64,000 bases of DNA from Taklimakanibacter albus (GCF_016595235.1 NZ_JAENHL010000006.1:186001-250000); one strand, 5' to 3'; numbered from the stretch's first letter, positions 23,864 through 33,004 are shown. Made by a program: numbers and translations. The notes: generated from the letters alone by a model not told the origin.

Positions 23864-24303
23864 CCATATTGTACTTCTTCGAAGACATCGGGATCGGTGA
23901 TGTCATCGAAACCACATCGCTGACGATCACCACCGATCATATCGACCGCTTCGCCGACCTGACCGGTGACCGCTTCGAGATCCATATGAGCGAAGAGGGG
24001 GCGGCGCAGCACGGCTTTCCCAAAAGAGTCGCTCACGGCCTGCTGATCCTGTCGCTGGTCGACGGTTTGAAGAACCAGGCCGATGCACAATTCGCCGCGG
24101 TGGCGTCCCTGGGCTGGGAGTGGAAGTTTTCAGCCCCCGTGCTGCCGGGCGATGTCATCAAGGCCCGCATGACGGTGACCGGCAAACGCGAGACCAAGCG
24201 GCCCGACCGCGGCATTCTCACCATCCAGTTCGACGTCATGAACCAGGATACGAAGACAGTGCAGTCGGGCGTCAACACGCTGATGGTGCGGAGAAAGGCA
24301 TAA
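23860..24303 (+). CDS. MaoC-like hydratase (hot-dog fold)
   Basis: A 147-residue single hot-dog domain of the MaoC/(R)-specific enoyl-CoA hydratase group. The hydratase motif is seen as LTGDRFEIHMSEEGA, where Asp and His occupy the expected catalytic positions, followed by the FPKRVAHGLLILSLV helix-loop that carries the conserved HG. It would add water to an enoyl-CoA or similar thioester. The coding region overlaps the aldo/keto reductase stop by 4 bases, so the pair is one operon. A conventional enoyl-CoA hydratase is also present at 24419-25183, suggesting two different hydration steps or stereochemistries. Confidence 0.9.
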   Translation: MTILYFFEDIGIGDVIETTSLTITTDHIDRFADLTGDRFEIHMSEEGAAQHGFPKRVAHGLLILSLVDGLKNQADAQFAAVASLGWEWKFSAPVLPGDVIKARMTVTGKRETKRPDRGILTIQFDVMNQDTKTVQSGVNTLMVRRKA

Positions 24304-24412
24304 TTTCCCCTCCCCCTTGCGGGGAGGGGTTAGGGGTGGAGGGGCTGGTGGTATTGAAGGAAGCCATACGTCATATACCACCCGACCCTCCCCACAAGGG
24401 GGAGGGTAATTC
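24304..24412. repeat. Intergenic G-rich/C-rich palindromic repeat pair (type B)
   Basis: CCCTCCCCCTTGCGGGGAGGGG at the left and CCCTCCCCACAAGGGGGAGGG at the right flank a short spacer containing GTGGAGGGGCTGG. The two halves can form a long imperfect hairpin. It lies between convergent MaoC and enoyl-CoA hydratase genes and could terminate transcripts from both sides. Similar modules are at 33005-33080, 55940-56107 and 60580-60640. Confidence 0.7.
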
Positions 24413-24418
24413 TCACTC

Positions 24419-25183
24419 CTAAAACTCCGGCTTCTTCTTGTTCCGGAATGCCTCGAGCCCCTTCGCCAGATCGCGCGATCCCGCCGCCAGCTGCCCGGCG
24501 ATCGCATCGAGCACGCGTTCGCGCTCTTCGCCCTCCGCCGCATTGATCAGCATCTTGGTGAGCTCCGTCGCCTGCGGGCTGCGGTTCAGTAGTTCGTTTG
24601 CCACGGAGCGCGCAACCGCGATCCCTTCACCTCTCTCACACACCCGGTCCACCAGCCCCAAGCCCAGCGCCGTGTCCGCGTCGAATACCTCGCCGAACAG
24701 CGCCATGCGCCGCACCACTTGCGAGCCGAAACGGCGCACCGTGCGCTGCGTGCCGGACCAGCCGGGAATGATGCCAAGCCCCGTTTCCGGCTGGCCGAAA
24801 CGCGCATGGCGCTCGGCGATGCGATAGTCGGCGCAGGCGGCGAGCTCAAGCCCGCCGCCGAGACAATCGCCATTGAGGACCGCAATCAACGGTTGCCGCA
24901 ACCGCGCCAGGGCGTCGAAGACCAGATGCCCCTCGCGCACCCAGAAGCGCCCGAACTCCTCCGGCGTATCGGCCGACCAGGCGGCGATATCGCCGCCGGC
25001 CGAAAAGCTCTTATCGCCGGCGCCGGTGAGGATCGCGACCCGCGCCGCCGAATGTTCGATATCGCGGCAGGCCTTGGCGAGGCCCTCGACCATCGCGCGC
25101 TCGAGCGCATTACGTTTTGCCGGCCGGTCGAGCGTGATGAGCGCGACGGCGCCTTCGAGTTCGACGCGTACACCGTCCATCAC
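24419..25183 (-). CDS. Enoyl-CoA hydratase/isomerase family protein
   Basis: A 254-residue crotonase. Both catalytic glutamates of enoyl-CoA hydratase are conserved: one in the CLGGGLELA block and one in FGQPETGLGIIPG, and the oxyanion-hole segment is KSFSAGGDI. Hydration of an alpha,beta-unsaturated CoA ester is therefore predicted, as opposed to a Glu-lacking crotonase. The ATG overlaps the CoA-transferase stop by 4 bases, so both genes form one minus-strand operon controlled by the operator at 26803. The protein has the usual length, and the C-terminal helix ends FRNKKKPEF. Confidence 0.93.
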   Translation of the reverse strand: MMDGVRVELEGAVALITLDRPAKRNALERAMVEGLAKACRDIEHSAARVAILTGAGDKSFSAGGDIAAWSADTPEEFGRFWVREGHLVFDALARLRQPLIAVLNGDCLGGGLELAACADYRIAERHARFGQPETGLGIIPGWSGTQRTVRRFGSQVVRRMALFGEVFDADTALGLGLVDRVCERGEGIAVARSVANELLNRSPQATELTKMLINAAEGEERERVLDAIAGQLAAGSRDLAKGLEAFRNKKKPEF

Positions 25184-26781
25184 GCGGCTTCCGCCAAACT
25201 GAGGCCGAAGCGGTCTTCATGGAAGAGCGAAGCGGCCATGAGCTTCATGTCCTTGGCGACGGCGAGGGGGATCTTTGCCTGCGCGAGGATATCGCGATCG
25301 AGATCGACGCCAGGGGCGATCTCGGTGATGACGAGTCCATTGGGCGTGAGCTTCATCACGCAGCGCTCCGTCACATAGGTGATGTCCTGGCCCTGCGCGA
25401 CGGCGCGGGGACCGGAGAAAGTCACCTGATCGACCTTCTCGACGATCTTGGCGACCTTGCCTTCCTTTTCGATCACCAGCCGGCCATTCGCCACCGACAG
25501 CTTGGCGCCGGCATTGAAGTAGCCCGAGAACACGATTTTCCGGGCGCGCGCCGTGATGTCGATAAAGCCGCCGACGCCCGCCGTCACATGTGGACGCACC
25601 GCAAGTTTCGACACATTGACAGAGCCCTCGCGGTCGATCTGCAGGAAGGAGAGCAGCGAGGCGTCGAAACCCGCCGCCTGAAAGTAAGTGAACTGATGCG
25701 GCGAGGCGACGAAGGCCTCGGCATTGGACGAGCAGCCGAATTTGAAATCGAGCAGCGGCACGCCGCCGACCGCCCCTTGCTCGATCACCCAGGTGACGTC
25801 GCCATGCCGGCCTTCCTCGATGAAGATGCGCGGCACATTGGCCGAGATGCCGAAGCCGATATTGACCGCCCAGCCGGATTGGAGCTCGGTCGCGACCCGC
25901 CGCGCGATCACCTTGGCGATGTCGAACGCACCGAGCCGGAAAGTCTCGATCGGCCGGAACAGCTGGCCCGATATGGCCGGATCATACTGCGTCGCCGTCG
26001 TCTGCAATTGCTCCGGCGCCTCGACGATGTAATCGATGAGCATGCCGGGCACGCGCACATCATGCGGCTTGAGCGAGCCCGAGGCCGCGATGCGTTTTGC
26101 CTGCGCGATGACCTTGCCGCCGCAATTATGCGCCGCGAGCGCCAGCTCCATGGCGCCCAGATAAGCGCCTTCCTCCTCGAAGGTGAGATTGCCGCGCTCA
26201 TCCGCCGTGGTGGCGCGGATGATGGCGATATCGGGCTTGATCGCCGGGAAATAGAGCCAGTCCTCGCCCTCGAAATCCATCCGCCGCACGATCGCCGTGG
26301 CGCGCGCCCGCTCGTTCATGGCGCAGCCTTCGAGCGCCGGATCGACGAAAGTGTCGAGACCGACCTTGGTGAGGACGCCCGGCCTTTTGCCCGCCGCCTC
26401 GCGCAAGATGTCGAACATGATGCCTGAGGGCACATTGTAAGCGGCAACCTCATTGGCGCCGATCAGGCCCCAGATGGCCGGCGGCTCGGCCGAGGAGGGG
26501 CCTGACGGATAGGACCCGCCGATGATCGTGTCGATCATGCCTCTATGCTGCGCCAGATGGTCGATGCCTTTGGTGCCGAACATGTCGCCGGCGGCGATCG
26601 GATGGATCATGCAAAGGTTGCGCGGATGGCTTTCGCGGCCGAAACGCTCGCCGAGAGCGGCCAGAACCGCGTCCGGGCAGCACAGGCCGCTCGAGGAATT
26701 GACCGCGATCGTGGCGCCGTCCTTGATGAAGGCGACCGCTTCGGCGGCAGTCCTGATCTTCGTCTTCCGTCCCATGCCCAC
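25180..26781 (-). CDS. Acyl-CoA:acetate/propionate CoA-transferase (family I)
   Basis: A 533-residue fused alpha-beta CoA-transferase of the propionate CoA-transferase/YdiF type, which moves CoA from acetyl-CoA or another donor to a carboxylic acid. The alpha half begins with the KIRTAAEAVAFIKDGATIAV segment. The beta half carries the catalytic Glu in WVIEQGAVGGVP, in the position of the family (S)ENG/VESG motif. The enzyme would activate an acid generated by the GMC or aldo/keto oxidoreductases of this locus. The start is a GTG at 26781 or an ATG two codons later; AAGGG lies upstream. It is translationally coupled to the downstream enoyl-CoA hydratase. Confidence 0.92.
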   Translation of the reverse strand: MGMGRKTKIRTAAEAVAFIKDGATIAVNSSSGLCCPDAVLAALGERFGRESHPRNLCMIHPIAAGDMFGTKGIDHLAQHRGMIDTIIGGSYPSGPSSAEPPAIWGLIGANEVAAYNVPSGIMFDILREAAGKRPGVLTKVGLDTFVDPALEGCAMNERARATAIVRRMDFEGEDWLYFPAIKPDIAIIRATTADERGNLTFEEEGAYLGAMELALAAHNCGGKVIAQAKRIAASGSLKPHDVRVPGMLIDYIVEAPEQLQTTATQYDPAISGQLFRPIETFRLGAFDIAKVIARRVATELQSGWAVNIGFGISANVPRIFIEEGRHGDVTWVIEQGAVGGVPLLDFKFGCSSNAEAFVASPHQFTYFQAAGFDASLLSFLQIDREGSVNVSKLAVRPHVTAGVGGFIDITARARKIVFSGYFNAGAKLSVANGRLVIEKEGKVAKIVEKVDQVTFSGPRAVAQGQDITYVTERCVMKLTPNGLVITEIAPGVDLDRDILAQAKIPLAVAKDMKLMAASLFHEDRFGLSLAEAA

Positions 26782-26802
26782 GACACCCTTGCCAAAAAAT
26801 AA

Positions 26803-26818
26803 GTAACCAGATAGTTAT
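26803..26818. promoter_or_regulatory. Predicted TetR-regulon operator 3
   Basis: GTAACCAGATAGTTAT is a 16-bp near-palindrome in the 94-bp gap between the divergent CoA-transferase and second aldo/keto reductase genes. It is 22 bases from the former's start and 58 from the latter's, so one site could control both. It matches the shared consensus in at least 14 of 16 positions. Confidence 0.78.
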
Positions 26819-26875
26819 TTATAGAGACATTCGGCGTCAGGTTCAAGAGGCCCGGAATGGCTGGGAGGAACGAGG

Positions 26876-27694
26876 ATGAGCATCTATTTCCAGAACGGTT
26901 TCGAGCGGGTTTTCGGCACTTATCCACTGAAAGGCGAAGAGCTCGCCCATGCGGTGGCGGCGGCGGTGGGTGTCGGCTACCGCGCCTTCGACACGGCGCA
27001 GATGTATGGCAACGAGGCCGATCTCGGCACGGCGCTTGCCCGTCTCAAGCTGCCGCGTGAAGAGCTTTGCATCGCCACCAAGGTCCATCCCGACAATTTC
27101 CCGAAAGAGCGCTTCATCGCCAGCGTGCGGCAGAGCCTCGAGGACCTGCGGCTCGATTATGCCGATATATTGTTCCTGCATTGGCCGCCGGTTGGCGGCG
27201 ACATCCGCCCCTCGCTCGAATTGCTGGAAGAGGCGCATCGTCTGGGCCTCGCGAGGAACATCGCCGTGTCGAACTACACCGTGGCGATGATGCGCGAGGC
27301 AAAGAAACTCGTCGCGGCGCCGATCGCCTCCAACCAGGTCGAATTCCATCCGTTGCTCGACCAGTCGAAACTGCTGGCCGGCGCCGCCGAGACCGGCATC
27401 TCGCTCTCCGCTTATTGCTCGGTGGCGCGCGGCAAGGTCTTCGATTATCCGCTGTTCAAGGAATTGGGCGAAGCTTACGGCCGCTTGCCCGGCCAGATCG
27501 TTTTGCGCTGGATCCTGCAGATGGGGGTCGCGGTCAACACCATGTCGACCAAACCCGCCAATATCCACGCCAATTTCGGGGTCATGGATTTCACGCTGTC
27601 GAGCATCGACATGGCGCGCATCACGGAGCTGACGAAGACGAACTACCGGATCGTCACGCAGGATCTGGTGAAATGGGCTCCCGCGTGGGATTGA
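26876..27694 (+). CDS. Aldo/keto reductase (2,5-diketogluconate reductase-like)
   Basis: A 272-residue AKR of the diketogluconate reductase/AKR5 type. Catalytic residues are in YRAFDTAQMYGNE (Asp, Tyr), CIATKVHP (Lys) and ILFLHWPP (His). The C-terminal NADP-binding strand region MSTKPANIHANFGVMDF is present. Strong GGGAGGAACGAGG ribosome binding site. It is a different AKR subgroup from the one at 22847 and probably acts on another carbonyl. Its promoter region contains the shared 16-bp operator, placing it in the same regulon as the CoA-transferase, acyl-CoA dehydrogenase and ABC importer. Confidence 0.9.
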   Translation: MSIYFQNGFERVFGTYPLKGEELAHAVAAAVGVGYRAFDTAQMYGNEADLGTALARLKLPREELCIATKVHPDNFPKERFIASVRQSLEDLRLDYADILFLHWPPVGGDIRPSLELLEEAHRLGLARNIAVSNYTVAMMREAKKLVAAPIASNQVEFHPLLDQSKLLAGAAETGISLSAYCSVARGKVFDYPLFKELGEAYGRLPGQIVLRWILQMGVAVNTMSTKPANIHANFGVMDFTLSSIDMARITELTKTNYRIVTQDLVKWAPAWD

Positions 27695-27703
27695 GCGTTC
27701 TCC

Positions 27704-27826
27704 CAGACCCTCACCCTGAGGTGCCCGGCGAAGCCGGGCCTCGAAGGGTGGCAAGCGGCAAGACTTCTGTCACTGGATCATGCTTCGAGGCTCGCTACGC
27801 TCGCACCTCAGCATGAGGGTATATGT
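27704..27826. repeat. About 120-bp intergenic repeat element, copy 2 (type A)
   Basis: It runs from CCCTCACCCTGAGGTGCCCGG to CGCACCTCAGCATGAGGGT, with internal GGGCCTCGAAGGG and GCTTCGAGGCTCGCTACG blocks matching the copies at 20672 and 37677. It lies between the convergent aldo/keto reductase and GMC oxidoreductase genes, an appropriate place for a bidirectional terminator-like hairpin. No open frame of note. Confidence 0.75.
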
Positions 27827-27834
27827 GGTTGCGC

Positions 27835-29430
27835 CTACCTATTCCCCCTCACCAGATCCGCCGCCTTCTCACCGATCATGATGGTCGGCGCGTTGGTGTT
27901 GGAGCCGATGAGGCTCGGCATCACGGATGAGTCGCAGATGCGTAAAGCTTCGACGCCTTTCACCCGCAACTGCGGATCGACCACGGCTTCAGCATCCGAG
28001 CCCATGCGGCAGGTGCCGACCGGGTGATAGGAGGTGCGGCCATATTGGCGGGCATAGGCTTCGAAATCCGCCTGGCTCTTGACCTGCATTCCCGGGAAAT
28101 GCTCGCGTTTCATGTATTTCGCGAAAGCCGGCTGATGCATCACCTCGCGGCTCATCTTGACGCCTTCGACCGAGATCCTGAGATCGTCCGGCTCGGCGAG
28201 GAAATTCGGATCGACCAGCGGCCGGTCGGTGTAATTGCCTGAGCGCAGACGCACGCTGCCGCGGCTCTTCGGCCGCAAATTGTAGCAATTGAGGGTGAGG
28301 CCCGAGCCCGACGGCACCGTCGGCACGCCCGCCTCGACGCCGGCGCCGCAGAGGAAATGGAACTGCAGATCGGGCCGCGGGAGATTGCGGTCCGAATACC
28401 AGAAGGCGCCGCCTTCGACGACGTTGGAGGCGACCGGCCCCGATTTGAAGAAGAGATATTCGAGCCCCGCCCAGATCATCCAATGCGGCTTGTTGTATTT
28501 GTCGAGGCTGTAGGGCCCGCTCAGTTCATAGACGAGATCGATGCCGTAATGGTCAGTAAGATTGCGTCCGACATCCGGCGCATCAGCCGCAACCGTGATG
28601 CCGAGCGATTTCAGATGATCGGCCGGCCCGACACCCGACAGCATCATCAGCTTCGGCGAGCCGATGGCGCCCGACGCCACCAGCACCTCGCGTTCGGCGG
28701 TGATCGCGGCTTCCGCGCCATTGCTCCAATAGCGCACGCCGGTGGCGCGGCCCTTTTCGATGGCGATGCGCGACACCTGGCAGTCGGTGCGGATGGTGAG
28801 GTTCTTGCGATCCTTTATGGGCCTCAAATACGCGACCGCCGCCGAGCAGCGCCGCGCATTGCGGATCGTCGTCTGATAGATGCTGGCGCCCGCCTGCTCG
28901 GGGCCGTTGAAGTCGGGGTTGTAGCTCATCCCAAATTGCTGGCAGGCCTGGACGAAGACCTGGCTCATCTTCTGTGGCGCCGCGATATTGGAGACGCCGA
29001 GCGGGCCCTCGGTATTGTGCCATTCGCCGGCCAGCGTGTCGTTGCCTTCGGCGCGCAGGAAATAAGGCTGGACGTCCCTGAACGACCAGCCGGCAGCGCC
29101 TTCCTTATCGGCCCAGCGGTCATAATCGCTGGCATGTCCTCGCGTGTAGATCTCGGCATTGATAGAGCTGCCGCCGCCGATGACGCGCCCTTGCGCATAG
29201 GCGATTTCGCGGTTGTTCGCATGTTTCTGCGGCACCGTGACGAGGCCCCAGGTGAGCGGCCCGGTGGTCATCTTGGCGAAACCCACCGGCATATGGATGT
29301 AAGGATTGCTGTCGCGCCCGCCGGCTTCGATCAGCAGCACCCGGCAGTCGGGATCTTCCGTGAGCCGGTTGGCCAGCACGCAGCCCGACGAGCCGCCGCC
29401 GACGATGATATAGTCATACGCTTCCGCCAT
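27835..29430 (-). CDS. GMC family FAD-dependent oxidoreductase (choline dehydrogenase-like)
   Basis: A 531-residue glucose-methanol-choline oxidoreductase that oxidises a primary or secondary alcohol to the carbonyl. The ADP-binding motif YIIVGGGSSGCVLANRL is at the N-terminus, the GMC signature 1 is in GRVIGGGSSINAEIYTRG, and signature 2 in GAIGSPKLMMLSGVGPA. The catalytic His is in TSYHPVGTCRMG and the paired Asn in GSNTNAPTIMIGEKA. There is no leader peptide, so it is cytoplasmic or membrane-associated. It is the last gene of the importer operon, 4 bases after the second permease, so its alcohol substrate is probably what the transporter brings in. Confidence 0.93.
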   Translation of the reverse strand: MAEAYDYIIVGGGSSGCVLANRLTEDPDCRVLLIEAGGRDSNPYIHMPVGFAKMTTGPLTWGLVTVPQKHANNREIAYAQGRVIGGGSSINAEIYTRGHASDYDRWADKEGAAGWSFRDVQPYFLRAEGNDTLAGEWHNTEGPLGVSNIAAPQKMSQVFVQACQQFGMSYNPDFNGPEQAGASIYQTTIRNARRCSAAVAYLRPIKDRKNLTIRTDCQVSRIAIEKGRATGVRYWSNGAEAAITAEREVLVASGAIGSPKLMMLSGVGPADHLKSLGITVAADAPDVGRNLTDHYGIDLVYELSGPYSLDKYNKPHWMIWAGLEYLFFKSGPVASNVVEGGAFWYSDRNLPRPDLQFHFLCGAGVEAGVPTVPSGSGLTLNCYNLRPKSRGSVRLRSGNYTDRPLVDPNFLAEPDDLRISVEGVKMSREVMHQPAFAKYMKREHFPGMQVKSQADFEAYARQYGRTSYHPVGTCRMGSDAEAVVDPQLRVKGVEALRICDSSVMPSLIGSNTNAPTIMIGEKAADLVRGNR

Positions 29431-29434
29431 GTCG

Positions 29435-30385
29435 TCACTTCACCACGAGCAGCTTGCTGCGGTCCAGCGTGATCGCGACGGCGGCGACCAGGATGACGCC
29501 GAACACGATCTGCTGGGCGAAGACCGAGACGCCCATGAAGGTCATGCCGATGCGCACCACCTGCACGATGAGGGCGCCGACGAAGGTGCGCCACACCGAG
29601 CCGACGCCGCCGGTGATCGCCGTACCGCCGACGATGATCGCGGCGATGGCGGGCAGCAGGAACTCATTGGCGAGTGTCGGCGAGCCCGAGCCGAGCCGCG
29701 CCGCCATGACGACGCCGGCCAGCGCCGCCATCGTGCCCGACAAGACATAAGCGGCGATCTTGATGCGGTCGACATTGATGCCCGACGCGATGACCGCCTG
29801 TTCCTGGGCGCCGATGCCGCGGATCAGCCGGCCGAACGGCGTGAGCTGCAGGAGCACACTCAACACCACCATGGCCACGACGCCGACCCAGATCTCATTC
29901 GGGATGCCGAGCGTGTCGCCGACCGCCCAGGACAGATAGCTGGCCGAGAGATCCGGTGGGATATTGATCGAGCGTGTGTCGGAGAACCAGTAGCCGGCCG
30001 ACAGCACGACGCCGCTGACCGCCAGCGTGGCGATGAAGGAGGGGATGCGCAGCCGCGTCGAGACGAGGCTGCCGGCGAGGCCCGCCACGGCGCCGCCCAG
30101 GACCGCGAGCGGTATGGTCCACATGCCGAACCGGCCGAGATAGGCGGCGAGGATGCAGCTCGCCATCGACGCCACCGCCTGGATCGACAGGTCGATGCCG
30201 CCGATCATGATGACGAGCGTGACGCCGGACGCCATCAGGAACAGGGTCATCGTGTCGGCGGTCACGGTGAGAAAATTGCCGACCGAGAAGAAGCTCGGAT
30301 CATAGGTGCCGACCAGCAGCACCAGCACGATCAGGAAGACGATCGGCAGATAGGTGTGGAGGCGTTCCTTCCATTCCTTGCTCAT
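29435..30385 (-). CDS. CUT2 sugar ABC transporter permease (RbsC-like)
   Basis: A 316-residue inner-membrane permease of the ribose/xylose/autoinducer importer class, with about 8-10 hydrophobic helices. Diagnostic features are the GIDLSIQAVASMAS segment, the TLAVSGVVLSAGYW block and the family loop with the GIGAQEQAVIASGINVDRIKIAAYVLSG stretch near residue 200, close to the RbsC EAA-like motif. The final TM ends DRSKLLVVK, nearly the same as the ending DRSRLSVVK of the other permease, so the two arose by duplication. It lies between the ATPase and GMC genes with 4-base gaps. Confidence 0.92.
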   Translation of the reverse strand: MSKEWKERLHTYLPIVFLIVLVLLVGTYDPSFFSVGNFLTVTADTMTLFLMASGVTLVIMIGGIDLSIQAVASMASCILAAYLGRFGMWTIPLAVLGGAVAGLAGSLVSTRLRIPSFIATLAVSGVVLSAGYWFSDTRSINIPPDLSASYLSWAVGDTLGIPNEIWVGVVAMVVLSVLLQLTPFGRLIRGIGAQEQAVIASGINVDRIKIAAYVLSGTMAALAGVVMAARLGSGSPTLANEFLLPAIAAIIVGGTAITGGVGSVWRTFVGALIVQVVRIGMTFMGVSVFAQQIVFGVILVAAVAITLDRSKLLVVK

Positions 30386-30389
30386 GACG

Positions 30390-31916
30390 TCACACCATAT
30401 GCTGCACGAGATCGATCTGGGTGGGTTTGCCGCCGGGCGGCGCCTCGAAGCTGGCGGTCACCTCGCCGTCGCGCATCACCAGGATGCGGCTCGACAGGCC
30501 GATGACTTCCTCGAGCGTGTCGCCGAGCAGGATGACGGCGAGGCCTTCGCTCGTCATGTCGCGCACCAACTCGTAGACGTCCTCCTTGGCGCCGACATCG
30601 ATGCCGCGCGTCGGATGGTCGAGGATCAGCACCTTGACGCCGGCGATGCGCCATTTGGCCAGCACCACTTTCTGCTGGTTGCCGCCCGACAGCCCGCCGG
30701 TCATCGCATGGGGCGAGGGCGTCTTGATCTTGAGTCGGTCGATCCAGCTTTTCGCCTGCGCCGTCTCGGCGCCGAAATTAAGCAGACCCTTGGCGACGAA
30801 TTTCGGAAGGGCGGCGAGCGTCATGTTTTCGGCGACGCTGAATTGCGCGACGAGGCCCTCGACCTTGCGCTCGGCCGGCACCAGGCCGACGCCCTGCGCC
30901 GTCGCCTGCGGTACCGAGGCGAAGCGGGCGCGCTGGCCATTGACCTCGAGCGTGCCGGTATCGGACTTAGTGTGTCCGGCGAGGCAGCGGGCGAGATCCT
31001 CGCGCCCCGAGCCGATGACGCCGGCAATGCCCAGCACCTCGCCGGCGCGCAAGGCGAAGCTCACATTCCGGAATGCGCCGGCTTTGCTCAAGTTACGGGC
31101 CTCGATCAGCACCTTGTCGGAGCACGCCGTCTGGCGCGCCTCGCGGTAATATTCCGTGTGGAGCTGGCGGCCGACCATATGCTGGTGCATGTCCTTTTCG
31201 GTGACATCTTTGCCGTCGAACTCCTTCACTACTTTGCCGTCACGCATCACATAGACGCGGTCGGAAACGGCGAGCACCTCGTCGAGCCGGTGCGAGATGA
31301 AGGCGATCGAGGCGCGTTTCTTGAGATCGGCGATGATGGCGAAGAGAAGCTCGACCTCCTTGCGCTCCAGCACTGAGGTCGGCTCGTCGAGCAGGATCGT
31401 GATGTTGCCGGTGATGCGGCTGTCGAGCGACAGCGCCTTGGCGATCTCGACCATCTGCCGGTCGGCGAAGGAGAGTTTCACGCAAGCGGTGCCCGGATGA
31501 ATGTCGAGATGGACCTTCTTGAGCTCGACCGCCGCCGCCTCGTTCATGCGCGCCTTGGAGACGAGGCCGAAGCGCAGGAATTCCTCCTCACGGCCGAGAA
31601 AGATATTCTGCGCCACGGTGAGCGACGGCAGGATCGTCTGCTCCTGGAACACCATGGCGATGCCGGTGTCGAAGGCCTGGCGCGGCGAGGCCAGTTTGAC
31701 CGGGCGTCCGTCGACCAGCAGTTCGCCTTCATCCGGCTGATAGATGCCGTTCAAAACTTTGAGGAGCGAGGTCTTGCCGGCGCCGTTCTCGCCGATGAGG
31801 CCCACCACTTCATTGCGCTTGATGGTGAAGGAGACATTGTCGAGCGCCTTGACGCCCGGAAACGACTTCGAGACGCCACGGACTTCGAGCGCCGGGATGG
31901 AGGAGGGCGCGTTCAT
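30390..31916 (-). CDS. CUT2 sugar ABC transporter ATP-binding protein (RbsA/MglA-like)
   Basis: A 508-residue protein with two fused ABC ATPase domains. Domain 1 has Walker A GENGAGKTSLLK, a signature-like KLSFADRQMVEIAKAL and Walker B ITILLDEPTS. Domain 2 has a degenerate Walker A (GVIGSGREDL), signature LSGGNQQKVVLAKW and Walker B VLILDHPTRGIDVGAKE, where His replaces the usual Glu. This makes the first site the likely hydrolytic one. The length and duplicated structure are diagnostic of CUT2 importers for monosaccharides, polyols and related small molecules. The ATG overlaps the stop of the upstream permease gene. Confidence 0.95.
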   Translation of the reverse strand: MNAPSSIPALEVRGVSKSFPGVKALDNVSFTIKRNEVVGLIGENGAGKTSLLKVLNGIYQPDEGELLVDGRPVKLASPRQAFDTGIAMVFQEQTILPSLTVAQNIFLGREEEFLRFGLVSKARMNEAAAVELKKVHLDIHPGTACVKLSFADRQMVEIAKALSLDSRITGNITILLDEPTSVLERKEVELLFAIIADLKKRASIAFISHRLDEVLAVSDRVYVMRDGKVVKEFDGKDVTEKDMHQHMVGRQLHTEYYREARQTACSDKVLIEARNLSKAGAFRNVSFALRAGEVLGIAGVIGSGREDLARCLAGHTKSDTGTLEVNGQRARFASVPQATAQGVGLVPAERKVEGLVAQFSVAENMTLAALPKFVAKGLLNFGAETAQAKSWIDRLKIKTPSPHAMTGGLSGGNQQKVVLAKWRIAGVKVLILDHPTRGIDVGAKEDVYELVRDMTSEGLAVILLGDTLEEVIGLSSRILVMRDGEVTASFEAPPGGKPTQIDLVQHMV

Positions 31917-32890
31917 TTGACCACCGAAAGGCGCGAGCGGTCGAGTGCCAGCGCCACGGCCGCGATGATGAGCAGGCCCTGCACGCCCTGCTGCACATAG
32001 GGCTCGATGCCCATCAGCACCATGCCATTGGCGAGCACCACGACGATGAAGACGCCGATGATCGAATTGACCACCGAGCCGACGCCGCCCGACAGCGCCG
32101 TGCCGCCGACGACGACGGCGGTGATGGTGGTGAAGAGCCGGCCTTGCGCGATGAGCGCATGGCCTTGCCCGAACTGCGCCGCCGCCAGCACGCCGCCCAG
32201 GCCATAGAACAGGCCGGCAAGGGCGAAGACGAGAATGCGAGTCTTTTCGACCGGAATGCCGGCGAAGCGCGCCGTCACCTCATCGGTGCCGATGGCATAG
32301 ATCCAGGCGCCGATGCGGGTGCGCTGCTGGATGGTGAGCGCCACCAGAAAGGCGGCGAGCGCGATCCAGACCGCCATCGGGATGCCGAAGACGCGCCCGA
32401 GCGAGAGATAGCGGAAGGTCGGATCGGCGATGCGTACCGTGAGACCGCCGAGGATCGCGGTGGCGATGCCGAGCCCGGCGAAGCCGATGCCGAGCGTCGT
32501 CATGAAGGAGGGCGTCTTGAGCTTCACATGCACGACGCCATTGACCAGGCCCATGAGGCCGCCGATCGCCATGGCGACCGGCACCGCGAACAGCCCGAGC
32601 TTGTACGCTGTGATGTCATTGGCGACGAGCAGGCTCGCGATGACGGCGGTCAGCGCCACGATACCCTCGACCGAGAGGTCGATCGAGCCCATCAGGATGA
32701 TGAAGGTGGCGCCCATGCACAACACGACCGGGATCGCCGCCGAATTGAGCAGGCGGATGAAATTGCCGGTGCTGAGGAAGTTCGGATTGAACAGGCCGAT
32801 GAGGATGCACAGCGCGATCAACACCGCCAGCGGCGCCCAGCGGCGCCACTGATCGAGATAAGAGAACGATGTCGCCTTGCGCGTCTGCAT
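31913..32890 (-). CDS. CUT2 sugar ABC transporter permease (RbsC-like)
   Basis: A 325-residue inner-membrane permease paired with the one at 29435. It shows the same helix pattern and the motifs MGSIDLSVEGIVALTAV, TLGIGFAGLGIATAIL, AIGTDEVTARFAGIPVEKTRILVFALAG and GGTALSGGVGSVVNS. I chose the ATG at 32890 because extending to 32989 would add residues translated from the dispersed hairpin repeat at 32917-32965 (HRIFRKPLRTFRSDAL), which is not part of the permease family. The substrate-binding protein gene lies upstream across a 200-bp repeat-rich gap. Two different permeases imply a heterodimeric translocation pore. Confidence 0.92.
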   Translation of the reverse strand: MQTRKATSFSYLDQWRRWAPLAVLIALCILIGLFNPNFLSTGNFIRLLNSAAIPVVLCMGATFIILMGSIDLSVEGIVALTAVIASLLVANDITAYKLGLFAVPVAMAIGGLMGLVNGVVHVKLKTPSFMTTLGIGFAGLGIATAILGGLTVRIADPTFRYLSLGRVFGIPMAVWIALAAFLVALTIQQRTRIGAWIYAIGTDEVTARFAGIPVEKTRILVFALAGLFYGLGGVLAAAQFGQGHALIAQGRLFTTITAVVVGGTALSGGVGSVVNSIIGVFIVVVLANGMVLMGIEPYVQQGVQGLLIIAAVALALDRSRLSVVK

Positions 32891-32916
32891 GATGTCAGGC
32901 GTTCCCGTGTGGGCCA

Positions 32917-32965
32917 GCGCATCGGACCGAAAAGTGCGAAGCGGTTTTCGGAAAATCCGATGCGC
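32917..32965. repeat. Dispersed nested-hairpin repeat, copy 1
   Basis: A 49-bp element with outer arms GCGCATCGGA (32917-32926) and TCCGATGCGC (32956-32965) and inner arms CCGAAAA (32927-32933) and TTTTCGG (32945-32951). The second copy at 45929-45973 differs at one base in a 44-base overlap. This kind of element is common in Hyphomicrobiales genomes. Here it lies in the leader of the permease gene, between the binding protein and the rest of the transporter operon, where a hairpin might reduce downstream expression relative to the binding protein. Confidence 0.8.
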
Positions 32966-33004
32966 AACAAATAACTCCAGCATAGCCACGCAACATTACT
33001 CCCA

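Noticed and set aside
28357..29472. A 371-codon plus-strand frame opposite the GMC oxidoreductase, and similar long frames at 29429-30505 and 30354-31376
   Set aside because: They mirror conserved minus-strand genes, contain no motifs, and have antisense-type composition.
32891..32989. Extended N-terminus of the CUT2 permease (HRIFRKPLRTFRSDAL region)
   Set aside because: These residues are translated from the dispersed hairpin repeat and would not belong to the permease family; the ATG at 32890 gives a normal N-terminus.
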